64,000 nt of DNA from NCBI RefSeq assembly GCF_003814875.1, contig NZ_RKQF01000002.1, positions 62,001 to 126,000 on the forward strand, in the 5' to 3' direction. The position numbers were made by a program, and so were the translations under genes. Of the stretch, positions 1-8,187 are shown piece after piece. Origin of the DNA: Streptomyces sp. Ag109_O5-1 (GTDB taxonomy: Bacteria > Actinomycetota > Actinomycetes > Streptomycetales > Streptomycetaceae). Within the stretch, counting starts at the first letter, position 1; every line of letters begins with the position of its first letter. The notes under the pieces are model-generated. The model searched no databases. It was given only the letters and a program-made list of their open reading frames with translations, and was not told the DNA's origin.

Positions 1-397
1 GGTGGGTGGGCCAGCTGAAGAGGTAGAAGCCCAGGACGCCCTTGTCGGGGGTCTCGTCGTTGAGGGGGCTCAGATCGGGGTTGTAGGCGGCGTAGGAAAG
101 CAGTCCGGTGATGAACAGCAGCGGAATGCCGACCAGTAGAACCAGGCCGAATACCGATGTCAGCCAGGGCCCGCGGATCGGACTGCGCCAGAATCCGGGG
201 CGGAACGGCCCCGGAGGCGGAGGCAGCTGCCCGACACGGTGCGCCGCCGCACGAGTACGGGCGGCGGCCACCGACACCGCAGCCGCCCCAGCGGTGCGCA
301 CACGCTTCAGCCGCTCCCCCACACGCTTCCCGGCTGGTTTTTGGCGTCGCGATCCACTCGATGGGGTCGAGCCCGAGGGCAATCCGCTACTTGCCAT
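1..397 (-). CDS. Molybdopterin-dependent oxidoreductase, N-terminal part (runs off left edge)
   Basis: An open frame reads leftwards off the window from an ATG at 397, with a good ribosome site (GAAGGAG) about 8 bases upstream. The first ~70 residues are basic and Ala/Pro-rich. They are followed by WRSPIRGPWLTSVFGL and a hydrophobic segment (about residues 85-105), then SYAAYNPDLSPLND and GFYLFSWPT. This pattern is what I know from the membrane-anchored N-terminus of actinobacterial sulfite-oxidase-like molybdopterin oxidoreductases, where a cytochrome-b-like membrane part precedes the Mo-cofactor domain. Only about 132 residues are present, so the catalytic domain is not seen and the assignment rests on the membrane leader alone. 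Confidence 0.7.
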   Translation of the reverse strand, partial: MASSGLPSGSTPSSGSRRQKPAGKRVGERLKRVRTAGAAAVSVAAARTRAAAHRVGQLPPPPGPFRPGFWRSPIRGPWLTSVFGLVLLVGIPLLFITGLLSYAAYNPDLSPLNDETPDKGVLGFYLFSWPTH

Positions 398-541
398 CGG
401 CGTCTCCTTCCATCGGCGAGCGACTTCCGCGACGGGGCATGTCACGACCGGCTTCTGAACGAACGAGGCTCATGCCGGCCGGCGCGGGCCAGGTGAGCTG
501 TCTGCTCCCCGGGGCGAGTGGCTGCCCGGCCACCGGGGTCG

Positions 542-1279
542 CTATCGGTGTTCCGGGTTTTCATAGTCGCGGCGGCAGCCGGCGTCCCAGGCGGTGCGCT
601 GGTTGCCGTAGGCCGGAATGCCGCCGAGGTCCTTCAGCGCGCGGGCCAGGTGCAGCAGGTTCCAGGTCATGAAGGTGGTGTTGCGGTTGGTGAAGTCGTT
701 CTCCGGGCCGCCGGAGCCAGGATCGAGGTACGAGGGGCCGGGGCCGGCCTCGCCGATCCATCCGGCGTCCGCCTGGGGCGGGATGGTGTATCCGAGGTGT
801 TGCAGGCTGTAGAGGACGTTCATGGCGCAGTGCTTGACGCCGTCCTCGTTGCCGGTGATCAGGCAGCCGCCGACACGGCCATAATAGGCGTACTGGCCCG
901 CTTCGTTGAGCAGGCTGGAGCACGCGTAGAGACGTTCGATCACCTGCTTCATCACGGAGCTGTTGTCGCCCAGCCAGATGGGGCCGGCCAGCACGAGGAT
1001 GTCGGCGGCCTGGACCTGCTGGTACAGGTCCGGCCAGGCGTCCGTCTCCCAGCCGTGTTCCGTCATGTCGGGCCACACACCGGTGGCGATGTCGTGGTCC
1101 ACGGCCCGGATGACATCGACGTGCACTCCCTGCGCATCCAGGATCGCGGTGCTCCGGTCGATCAGCCCCTGGGTGTTGCTCGTCTCCGGCGAACGCTTCA
1201 GGGTGCAGTTGATCACCAGAGCACGCAGGTCGTCGTACCGGGCCGGTGGTGCGTCGGTGGCGGGCGACGAAGCGGTCAC
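542..1279 (-). CDS. Flavodoxin-fold NAD(P)H-dependent FMN reductase family protein
   Basis: A 245-residue protein of the flavodoxin-like reductase family. It starts with a beta strand and phosphate-binding loop (LRALVINCTLKRSPETSNTQ), followed by ADILVLAGPIWLGDNSSVMKQVIERL, the flavin-binding strand and helix typical of NADPH-dependent FMN reductases. GGCLITGNEDGVKHC is a further conserved segment. I chose the GTG at 1279 because GGGAGG lies just upstream and homology begins about 15 residues later. The longer in-frame extension to 1447 is low-complexity. It is transcribed divergently from the ThDP enzyme across a 224-base gap. It probably supplies reduced flavin or reduces quinone-like substrates in the cytoplasm; the substrate cannot be read from sequence. 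Confidence 0.85.
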   Translation of the reverse strand: MTASSPATDAPPARYDDLRALVINCTLKRSPETSNTQGLIDRSTAILDAQGVHVDVIRAVDHDIATGVWPDMTEHGWETDAWPDLYQQVQAADILVLAGPIWLGDNSSVMKQVIERLYACSSLLNEAGQYAYYGRVGGCLITGNEDGVKHCAMNVLYSLQHLGYTIPPQADAGWIGEAGPGPSYLDPGSGGPENDFTNRNTTFMTWNLLHLARALKDLGGIPAYGNQRTAWDAGCRRDYENPEHR

Positions 1280-1503
1280 ACAGTCCTCCCAGAGCCCTGC
1301 CGCTGCACGATGCGCGGCGGCACGTCCACATCCAGAGCCACCGTGCAGGCCGAACGCGGCAGCCGCCACCGCAGCGCACCCAGACGGGCCTGGCATTGAC
1401 CCGATGCATGAGCTGACGCTGCCGGGGGCGATACCCCTAGCGGCCACCCCCGTTCGGCGCCGGATCAGTGGCCGAGACAGGCGAGCGTGCCTACGTTCGG
1501 CCC

Positions 1504-3195
1504 ATGGGCACCCAGGGCGCGACCGAGTCGCGAAACACGGCAGCAGTGGAGGACGTCGCGCATCTCCTGGTGCGTTGTCTGCGGGCCGAGGGCGTGGAGT
1601 ACGTCTTCGGGATTCCCGGCGAGGAGAACATCCGCTTCGTCGACGCGCTGAACGGCTCCGGGATCCGGTACATCCTGGTGCGCCATGAGCAGGCCGCCTC
1701 GTTCATGGCGGAGATCTACGGGCGGCTGACCGGCCGGGCCGGAGTGTGCTCGGCCACCTTGGGACCCGGTGCGATCAATCTGCTGCTCGGCACCGCGGAC
1801 GCCATGACCAACAGCGCGCCGATGGTCGCCCTGGCCGCCCAGGGCTCCCTGCGCCGTACCCACAAGGAGTCGCACCAGGTCATCGACCTGGTGTCGATGT
1901 TCGCCCCCGTCACCCAGTGGGCGGCCCAGATCGAGTGTCCGGACGCGGTGCCGGAGATGACCCGCAAAGCGTTCAAGACCGCGCAGAGCGAGCGCCCCGG
2001 TTCCGTGTTCCTGGCCGTGCCGGAGGACATCGAAGCGGAGCGTCCCGCCGAACCGCTGGCACCCCTGCAGATCGACACGGTGCGTGCCGATGCGCCGTCC
2101 CTCTCCCAGATCGCGCGGGCGGTCGAGGTGCTTGCCACGGCTCGGCACCCCGTCGTGCTGGCGGGCCACGGTGCCGCCAGAGCTGGGGCCTCGGCCGCCC
2201 TGGTGCGGTTCGCCGAACGACTGAACATCCCGGTCGCGACGACGTTTCACGGCAAGGGTGTCTTCCCCGACGACCACCCCAACGCCCTCGGAGCGGTCGG
2301 CTTCATGCGCCACGACTACGGCAACTTCGGCTTCGACGCGGCCGACGTACTGATCTGCGTGGGCTACGAGATCCAGGAGTTCGACCCGGTCAAGATCAAC
2401 CCGAACGGCGACAAGCGGATCCTTCACGTGCACCGCTTCCCCGCCGAGGTGGACGCCCACTACCCGGTGGCAGTGGGCGTCAAAGGGGACCCCTCACAGG
2501 CGCTGGACGCACTGGCGGCAGCACTGCCCGACGGATTCACCTACGACTCGGCAGGCACCGAGAAGATCCGTACGCTGCTCGACGAAGAACTCCAGTACGG
2601 ACGCGACAGTGACGCCTTCCCCCTGGTGCCGCAGCGGGTGGTCACCGATGTCCGCACGGCGCTGGACCGTCACGACATCGTGCTCGCCGACACCGGCGCC
2701 GGAAAAATGTGGATGTCCCGCCTCTACCCGACCTACGAACCGGACACCTGCCTGGTCTCCAACGGCCTGTCCACCATGGGGTTCGCGCTGCCGGGCGCCA
2801 TCGCCGCCAAAGTCGCCCGGCCGGACCGACGAGTTCTGGCGATGATGGGCGACGGTTCGTTCCTGATGAACTCGCAGGAACTGGAGACCGCCGTCCGTGA
2901 GCGCATCCCGTTGGTCGTCCTCGTCCTGGTGGACGAGGAATACGGCTTGATCACCTGGAAGATGGAACTCGAACTCGGCCGCCACAGCCACACCCGGTTC
3001 ACCAATCCCGACCTGGTCGCCTACGCCGAAAGCTTCGGCGCACGCGGCTACGCCGTCGAGGCCGCCGACCAGCTGCTGCCTGTACTGCGCCGCGCCCTCG
3101 ACGACGACACCGTCTCCGTGATCGCCTGTCCCGTCGACTACTCCGAGAACCTGCGCCTGACCGACAGACTGGGCAGTCTCCACGGCCCGTTCTGA
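1504..3195 (+). CDS. Thiamine-diphosphate-dependent enzyme, acetolactate synthase large-subunit-like
   Basis: About 563 residues with the three-domain ThDP layout. The N-terminal Pyr domain has GIPGEENIRFVDAL and RHEQAASFMAEIYGRLTG, in which the Glu after RH is the conserved activating glutamate. The central domain runs through HGKGVFPDDHPNALG. The C-terminal PP domain has the GDGSFLMNSQEL cofactor motif followed by VDEEYGLITWK where classical ALS enzymes carry an Asn pair. The C-terminus (PVDYSENLRLTDRLG) matches AlsS-like acetolactate synthases. No regulatory subunit gene is adjacent, which suggests a catabolic or stand-alone enzyme. Start: the ATG at 1504 is preferred over a GTG at 1468, but neither has a clear ribosome site and the message may be leaderless. 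Confidence 0.85.
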   Translation: MGTQGATESRNTAAVEDVAHLLVRCLRAEGVEYVFGIPGEENIRFVDALNGSGIRYILVRHEQAASFMAEIYGRLTGRAGVCSATLGPGAINLLLGTADAMTNSAPMVALAAQGSLRRTHKESHQVIDLVSMFAPVTQWAAQIECPDAVPEMTRKAFKTAQSERPGSVFLAVPEDIEAERPAEPLAPLQIDTVRADAPSLSQIARAVEVLATARHPVVLAGHGAARAGASAALVRFAERLNIPVATTFHGKGVFPDDHPNALGAVGFMRHDYGNFGFDAADVLICVGYEIQEFDPVKINPNGDKRILHVHRFPAEVDAHYPVAVGVKGDPSQALDALAAALPDGFTYDSAGTEKIRTLLDEELQYGRDSDAFPLVPQRVVTDVRTALDRHDIVLADTGAGKMWMSRLYPTYEPDTCLVSNGLSTMGFALPGAIAAKVARPDRRVLAMMGDGSFLMNSQELETAVRERIPLVVLVLVDEEYGLITWKMELELGRHSHTRFTNPDLVAYAESFGARGYAVEAADQLLPVLRRALDDDTVSVIACPVDYSENLRLTDRLGSLHGPF

Positions 3196-3294
3196 CACCC
3201 AGTTGGCCGCCCTGCAGCGAAGCGCAATCTCGCCCCCGCAACACTGAGCAGGCAGATTCCACCGCCTCGCCACTTCTCTGTCTCTGGGAGAAAT

Positions 3295-3316
3295 CTGGGA
3301 GAAGATCTTCTCCCAG
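3295..3316. repeat. Perfect 22-nt palindrome downstream of the ThDP enzyme
   Basis: CTGGGAGAAGA is followed directly by its exact complement TCTTCTCCCAG, with no loop. A partial direct copy (CTGGGAGAA) sits 11 bases upstream. It lies 100 bases after the ThDP stop codon and could act as a terminator or a dimeric protein site. Confidence 0.6.
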
Positions 3317-3433
3317 CCCCTTCGGGGACCGCCCCAGACCGACGTCCTGGTTGTCGTACATAGCCGAGCGAAGGGAAACCCCTCGAAGAATCCCTTCGCC
3401 GCGAGGACCATGGCGGGATGGCTGCGTACCTGT

Positions 3434-4825
3434 TTGACTTCCTCCCCCTCCTGAAGGAGGGGGATTCCTACGGCTCGCGCCGTGGGGTTTTCTGCTTCAC
3501 AGCCGACTGCCCGCCCGGAGTACTCCGTTGAGGTCTCACACCAGCTCCACAGACAGACGCCGTCAGCCCGACGGCCAGAATGTTCTTCGCCGCGTTCACG
3601 TCCCGGTCGTGGATCGTCCCGCAGTCGCACGTCCACTCACGGACGTGCAGCGGCATCTTGTCCTGCAAGGTGCCGCAGACGGAGCACAGCTTGGAGGACG
3701 GGAACCATCGGTCGATCGCGATCACTTCGCGGCCGTACCACTGAGCCTTGTACTCCAGCATGCTCCGGAAATCCGACCAGGCCGCGTCGCTGATGGCGCG
3801 GGCCAGGCTGCCGTTCTTCACCATGTTCCGAACGGCGAGGTCCTCGATCACGATCGTTTGGTTTTCACGAACGAGACGAGTGGTGAGTTTGTGCAGGTGG
3901 TCGCGCCTGCGGTCGGTGATGCGGGCGTAGACCCTGGCCACCGTCCGGCGCGCCTTGGCCCGGTTCGCTCCGTCACCCTTGACCTTGCGGGCAAGCCGGC
4001 GCTGCGCCTTGGCAAGGCGGGCTCGGTCGCGCCGCTCGTGCCGGGGGTTGGAGACCTTCTCCCCGGTGGAGAGGGTCAGCAGGTGGCCGAGGCCGACGTC
4101 GACACCGACGGCCGCGTCTGTGGGTGCAAGCGGCTGGACGGACGGGTCCTCACACAGCAGGGACACGTACCAGCGTCCGGCCGCGTCCTGCGACACCGTC
4201 ACGGTGGACGGCGACGCCCCCTCGGGCAGTGGACGGGACCACACGATGTCGAGCGGCTCCGCCGTCTTCGCCAGGGTCAGCCTGCCGTCCCGGAACCGGA
4301 ACGCGCTGGTGGTGTACTCCGCCGACTTCCGCGACTTCTTCCGCGACTTGAAACGCGGGTACTTCGCCCGCTTGCCGAAGAAGTTCGCGAACGCCGTCTG
4401 GAGGTGCCGCAGGGCCTGCTGGAGCGGGACGGCGGAGACCTCGTTGAGATATGCGAGTTCCTCGGTCTTCTTCCAGGCCGTCAGCATCGCCGACGTCTGG
4501 TTGTAGTTCACCCGCTCCTGCCTCGTCCACGCTTCCGTGCGCGCCGCAAGGGCCAGGTTGTAGACCTTCCGCACACATCCGAACGTGCGCGACAGCTCGG
4601 CTGCCTGCGCGTCAGTCGGATAGAAGCGGTACTTGAACGCCCGCTTCACGTGAGTGGGCATGGCTCACAAATTATCACGTCAGCTTGTGACCATCTGCCG
4701 GTTCGTGGGAACGGACGCCGGTCCGCCCTGGCGGCGAACCGGCTTTCTCCGCCCTGCCCCGCAGGAGCTTCGTTTCCTCCCCGGCCTGAAGGCCGGGGTA
4801 TCCACGAAGGAAGGCCCCGATGACC
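3434..4825 (-). mobile_element. IS200/IS605-type element with TnpB only
   Basis: Both ends carry the subterminal hairpins typical of this family: CCCCCTCC-TGAA-GGAGGGGG at 3444-3463 on the tnpB 3' side, and CCCCGGCC-TGAA-GGCCGGGG at 4779-4798 on the 5' side. They share the same TGAA loop. The 3' boundary is placed after TCAA (complement of 3434-3437), by analogy to IS608-type ends. The 5' boundary is approximate. No Y1 transposase (tnpA) is present, so the element is non-autonomous. Confidence 0.75.
3468..4661 (-). CDS. tnpB: RNA-guided nuclease TnpB (IS200/IS605 family)
   Basis: 397 residues, the normal TnpB size. The N-terminus KRAFKYRFYPTDAQ is the canonical start. RuvC motifs are intact: GVDVGLGHLLTLSTG (Asp188), IVIEDLAVRNM (Glu273) and HDRDVNAAKNI (Asp354). 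A zinc ribbon lies between the last two (CSVCG at 326-329 and CDCG at 345-347). TnpB family members are DNA nucleases guided by an omega RNA made from the element's 3' end, so the guide RNA should overlap the gene's 3' end and the 3434-3466 hairpin. The gene sits alone in its element, with no tnpA. All catalytic residues are present, so it may be active. The start ATG at 4661 fits the family N-terminus. Confidence 0.92.
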   Translation of the reverse strand: MPTHVKRAFKYRFYPTDAQAAELSRTFGCVRKVYNLALAARTEAWTRQERVNYNQTSAMLTAWKKTEELAYLNEVSAVPLQQALRHLQTAFANFFGKRAKYPRFKSRKKSRKSAEYTTSAFRFRDGRLTLAKTAEPLDIVWSRPLPEGASPSTVTVSQDAAGRWYVSLLCEDPSVQPLAPTDAAVGVDVGLGHLLTLSTGEKVSNPRHERRDRARLAKAQRRLARKVKGDGANRAKARRTVARVYARITDRRRDHLHKLTTRLVRENQTIVIEDLAVRNMVKNGSLARAISDAAWSDFRSMLEYKAQWYGREVIAIDRWFPSSKLCSVCGTLQDKMPLHVREWTCDCGTIHDRDVNAAKNILAVGLTASVCGAGVRPQRSTPGGQSAVKQKTPRREP

Positions 4826-4830
4826 GGCTG

Positions 4831-5366
4831 GTGACGGAGGCCGAATACCGCCAACGCATCCAGCGCCATCGTCCCAGCTCACTGCCGCCGCTGATCGCCG
4901 CAGCGGCAGCCCGCTACGGCGCACCTGAGCAGCCACAGCCCTGGCTGAGAAGCCCGTCGACGAAGTACACACCCTGGGCTCTGGCGGCACGGACGAACCC
5001 ACGGTCCGCCTCCGGGACTTCATGATGCGCCTGGGTGGAGGGCAGGGAGCCTGGCAAGCCGCGGAGTTCAACAGTCTCGCCCGTACCGCAGCGCTGTACC
5101 CACACGCCCCGTTTCCCGAACATCGGCAACCCCGCTGCATGGTCCCGGGCTGGGACACCGAGTTGTTCGGCTGCCCGCTACCCAACTACGTCGGCACCAC
5201 GCAACTGCTCCGGGGATGCGCGCTGTTCAACGCAGGGCGGTTCGATCCCGCGATCGTCGACGGCCCCGACGGGGCAAAGTTCAACCGAGCGATCAGCCGG
5301 GAGACGGTCCTGAGTGTGATCGAACGGCGCTTCGCCACCGACGTGGCTTCCGTCAGTGGACGTTAA
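4831..5366 (+). pseudogene. Unknown protein, frameshifted and 3'-truncated by the IS5 element
   Basis: Coding-like sequence begins at a GTG at 4831 (VTEAEYRQRIQRHRPSSLPP, then IAAAAARYG). It shifts frame near 4930-4945 and continues as AEKPVDEVHTLGSGGTDE and on to FATDVASV. The last codons and stop come from the left repeat of the neighbouring IS5 element. Joining the sequence across that insertion at its TCA target repeat extends the frame to a stop near 6779. The TnpB element ends just upstream, so the 5' end may also be lost. I do not recognise the protein. Confidence 0.5.
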
Positions 5367-5761
5367 GTCCGTTTCTGGTAGCGGCCTCGCCCGGGTTGGG
5401 TGAGGAAGCCTTGGCGGGTGAGGCGTCCGAGGCGAGCACGGGTGACGTTGACCGATGCCTCGTCGGTGGGCATGCCGAGGAGTTCGTGCAGCTCACGGGC
5501 TCGGAACTCCTGGTCGGGGTGTTGGTTGAAGGCGTTCACGATGGCCTGGTAGGCGGAGTTCGTTTCGGGCTGCTCGGGTTCATCTCTGGCCGGGGTGAGT
5601 TCGGCGATGACCTTCCGGGTAGTGACCAGGTCCGCGAGTCGTGCTTCGGTCTCGGCCAGGGTGGCGGTCAAGTGCTCGATCTGGTCGCGTAGTTCACCGG
5701 CTCGTGCTGCGGTCCGGTCGTGCTGGGCCTGGAGGCCTGCCAGGAGCTCGATGATGTTCAC
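5363..5761 (-). CDS. IS-borne coiled-coil plus winged-helix protein
   Basis: 132 residues from a GTG at 5761 that overlaps the transposase stop codon (GTGA), so translation is probably coupled. Residues ~1-55 form a heptad-rich helix (VNIIELLAGLQAQ, then LRDQIEHLTATLAETEARL) ending in TTRKVIAELTP. The C-terminal ~60 residues look like a winged helix: YQAIVNAFNQHP, RARELHELLGMP, RARLGRLTRQGFL and a basic end, RYQKRT. The last codons fall in the left terminal repeat, so the gene belongs to the IS. It shares architecture and several motifs with the protein at 21689-22231. A role in DNA binding at the IS ends or in transposase control is my inference; no function is established. Confidence 0.75.
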   Translation of the reverse strand: MNIIELLAGLQAQHDRTAARAGELRDQIEHLTATLAETEARLADLVTTRKVIAELTPARDEPEQPETNSAYQAIVNAFNQHPDQEFRARELHELLGMPTDEASVNVTRARLGRLTRQGFLTQPGRGRYQKRT

Positions 5762-6621
5762 GCTGCCAGTCCGAGGGTGTCGCGCCAGGCCGGACTCGGC
5801 GTGGTGAGGCGGCGGGTCATGTTCGCGATGGACGCCCAGTAGACGCGCGAAGCCGAGGCGTCGGGGCGGTGGTCGTACTCGCGGGCCAGGCGGCGGTGCA
5901 GCATCAACGTGCCGTTGACCTGCTCCACGATCCACCTTTTCGGCTGTGGGACGAAGCCTTTGCCCTGGTCAGCAGGGTTGCGGCGGACGACCTCGACGTC
6001 GATGTCCAACAGGGCGCCATGGATGACGACGTGGTCCTTGAAGCCCTGGTCGACCAGGGCCTTCTCCAGGCGCATCCCGCATTTCTCGGCGGCCTGGTCG
6101 AGCAGGGCGGTGCCGGCGGCGTTGTCATGCGCGGAGGCGGCCAGCACGACAACCCCGATGATCAGCCCCAGAACATCCACGGCCAGCCCCCGCTTGCGGC
6201 CCGAGACCTTCTTGTTCGCGTCCAGTCCCGTCGTGATCTTCGGGACACCCGCCGCCGCACGGACGGACTGGGTGTCGATGATCACGAGGGACAGGTCCTC
6301 TCATCGCCGGGCCCTCTCCCGTACTTGGCAGCGCAAGAGCTCCTGGACCCGCTGGTCAAGGCCGTCCTCGCGCCACAGGCCGAAGTAGTAGAACACCGCC
6401 GACCAGGCAGGCAGGTCATGGGGCAGATACCGCCACTGGCAGCCCGTCCGGTTCTGACAGAAGATCGCGTTCACCACCTCCCGCAGGTCGCAGGACCCGG
6501 GGTCCCCGGTCGCCGACCGCGCCACCCTCTCCCGCTTCCAGGCCGTGACCATCGGCTCGATCAACAGCCACTGCTCGTCCGATAAGTCGCTGGGGTACGG
6601 CTCTCGCTCCATGCCCCGCAT
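5758..6621 (-). pseudogene. IS5-family transposase with one in-frame stop
   Basis: The N-terminal part starts at the ATG at 6621 (or 6612) with MEREPYPSDLSDEQWLLIEP and CQWRYLPHDLPAWSAVFYYF. It stops at TGA 6301-6303 after RERARR. The same frame resumes at once with EDLSLVIIDTQSV (the first catalytic Asp), followed by GRKRGLAVDVLGLI, ALVDQGFKDHVV (second Asp) and VPQPKRWIVEQVNGTL (Glu). Both halves are in one frame with nothing missing, so a single nonsense change explains the split. Read-through or recoding is possible but not shown. The stop overlaps the downstream coiled-coil gene. Confidence 0.85.
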
Positions 6622-7008
6622 CTCAACATGGACATGCCCAACATGCGGCCCGCGAGACGACCAGTCCCACGATCGAGCGATCACGAACCCAGGAAGATCG
6701 GACTTAACGTCCACTCAGAGGGTGTTTAGTGATGATTGGTAAGGATGTGTCCACTTTAAGGTCTGCGGCTTTCGTGAGGCTTTGACCTGTAGGAGCGCAT
6801 TCGCGCGCTCCGAGGTGGCGATCGGACCGCCCGTTTGGTTCGCACGTGCCGCTCAAGTTCCGTCTGGTTTAGCAATGGGATGGAAGACCCCTACCAGTAG
6901 AGATCTTCCAGGTATTTCATGCCATGACATTGGCAATAAAGTCAGGCAAAGTGCTGCAAAACGGTCGATGCGAATCAACATCAAACGCCCACTCAGAAGG
7001 TCCAGTGG

Positions 7009-7227
7009 ATGAACGTATGCCTGGGCGTGCACAGGTGCGACCTGTGTCGTGAGGAGGACGCCCCGGAGGGAAACGGGGAAGTTCGGATTCCGGGCAAGCC
7101 CGGCATCGCCTATGCCGCTCCCTCCCTCATCACTCACTACGTCACCGACCATGGCTACTGCCCGCCACAGGTCTTCATCGATGCCGTTCTCGCTGTCGAT
7201 GTGGACGAGTGGGCCTCGATACGATAG
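7009..7227 (+). CDS. C-terminal part of a DUF7919-family protein
   Basis: 72 residues: LGVHRCDLC, then GNGEVRIPGKPGIAYAAPSL and ITHYVTDHGYCPPQVFIDAV. These are the hallmarks of the C-terminal half of small Streptomyces DUF7919 proteins, which normally have an additional N-terminal half of about 60-80 residues with a second conserved block. Here nothing upstream of the ATG at 7009 matches that half, and there is no convincing ribosome site, so this is probably a 5'-truncated remnant. The function of the family is unknown. Confidence 0.55.
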   Translation: MNVCLGVHRCDLCREEDAPEGNGEVRIPGKPGIAYAAPSLITHYVTDHGYCPPQVFIDAVLAVDVDEWASIR

Positions 7228-7340
7228 CCCGACGTTCCCTTTCCCTGGGTGCCCGACAGCGCGGAACGCATGCTGGACTAGGGCTGGCCGGCCCTCAAGG
7301 ATGTAGCCAGAGCCGAATATCGACTGGGCCTACCTATATG

Positions 7341-7381
7341 CCATCTGCCCGGCACGGTTCTCGGCCGTGTCGGGCAGATGG
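7341..7381. terminator. Bidirectional stem-loop terminator
   Basis: A 17-bp stem (CCATCTGCCCGGCACGG against CCGTGTCGGGCAGATGG, one mismatch) closes a 7-base loop. It lies between the convergent genes ending at 7227 and 7397. Confidence 0.8.
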
Positions 7382-7396
7382 TGCGTACGGCGGGAC

Positions 7397-8044
7397 TCAG
7401 GCCCGGACGCGGTCTTCGCGTTGTCGGCGCAGGAGCAGGCCTGCGGGCCGCCACAGGGCGAAGGCCAGGCCGAGGACGAGCGGGATCTGCAGGAACTGCT
7501 GGATCACCGGAGGCCCGGGCCTGTCCCCCCGGCCGAGCGGGGCACTGCCCTGCGGATCGACAGTCACCGTATAAGTGCCGCCTACCACCCAGTTCCAGCC
7601 CATGAGCCCGTTCTCCTCGAACGGAGCCAGCGGCGGGCCGTCGACAACGGTGACCGTGTAGCGGTGGACGCCCGGATCCATGCCGTCGCCGGCGGACCAC
7701 TGAATCTGTCGGACCCTGACGTGTTCGGTACGCCCGTGCTGGTGCAGTGCCTGCTGATCCAGCTCCAGGTTCTGCAGGATCAGCACCCCGAAGAGGCACA
7801 CCGCACACAGCAGCCACCGGAGGTCCAAGTACCAGCACACGCACAGGAACACGCAGCCGAGGAGGATCGCCAGCGCGCACAGCGCGTTGATCCACTGGGC
7901 GTGCGCGACGAAGGCCGTGCGCTCGATCAGACGCACGATCGCCCACAGCGCCAACGCCGCGCCGTTGCTTGCGGCGCCCACCAGCACACGTCGGCCCACG
8001 CGTATCCGCCTTGTGCGTACTCCCTCCACGCTCAACCTCACCAC
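7397..8044 (-). CDS. Membrane protein of unknown function
   Basis: 215 residues from a GTG at 8044. Hydrophobic segments are visible at about residues 20-40 (VLVGAASNGAALALWAIV), 50-70 (NALCALAILLGCVFLCVCWY), 73-92 (LDLRWLLCAVCLFGVLIL) and 180-200 (FLQIPLVLGLAFALW). Between the third and fourth is an extracytoplasmic-looking domain of ~85 residues with VHRYTVTVVDGPPL and GGTYTVTVDPQG. The C-terminus is basic (LLLRRQREDR), so it is probably cytoplasmic. No ribosome site is obvious, and a second GTG five codons in is an alternative start. I do not recognise a family. Confidence 0.6.
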   Translation of the reverse strand: MVRLSVEGVRTRRIRVGRRVLVGAASNGAALALWAIVRLIERTAFVAHAQWINALCALAILLGCVFLCVCWYLDLRWLLCAVCLFGVLILQNLELDQQALHQHGRTEHVRVRQIQWSAGDGMDPGVHRYTVTVVDGPPLAPFEENGLMGWNWVVGGTYTVTVDPQGSAPLGRGDRPGPPVIQQFLQIPLVLGLAFALWRPAGLLLRRQREDRVRA

Positions 8045-8187
8045 CGTTCTTGATGAAACCGCTGCCTGGGTGGTGCGCGCGTTCCAATGTATGGATTGTT
8101 CAACGATCCTTCAATAGGATGGTTGAACATCCAGCCGTCACCTTCGCGGACGCGGAAGGGCGGCAACCAACCGAAGGGCTGTAGGAG

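Larger units (their letters stand above)
5356..6714 (-). mobile_element. IS5-family insertion sequence with an extra coupled gene
   Basis: Sixteen-base perfect terminal inverted repeats GTGGACGTTAAGTCCG lie at 5356-5371 and, complemented, at 6699-6714. They are flanked by a 3-base target duplication TCA at 5353-5355 and 6715-6717. The element (1359 bases) holds an IS5-type transposase broken by one in-frame TGA and a downstream coiled-coil gene that also lies between the repeats. The TNA-type target duplication fits the IS427-like part of the IS5 family. Confidence 0.85.

Noticed and set aside
6853..7152. 99-codon minus frame opposite the DUF7919 remnant
   Set aside because: No family resemblance, while the plus strand matches DUF7919 in order and spacing.
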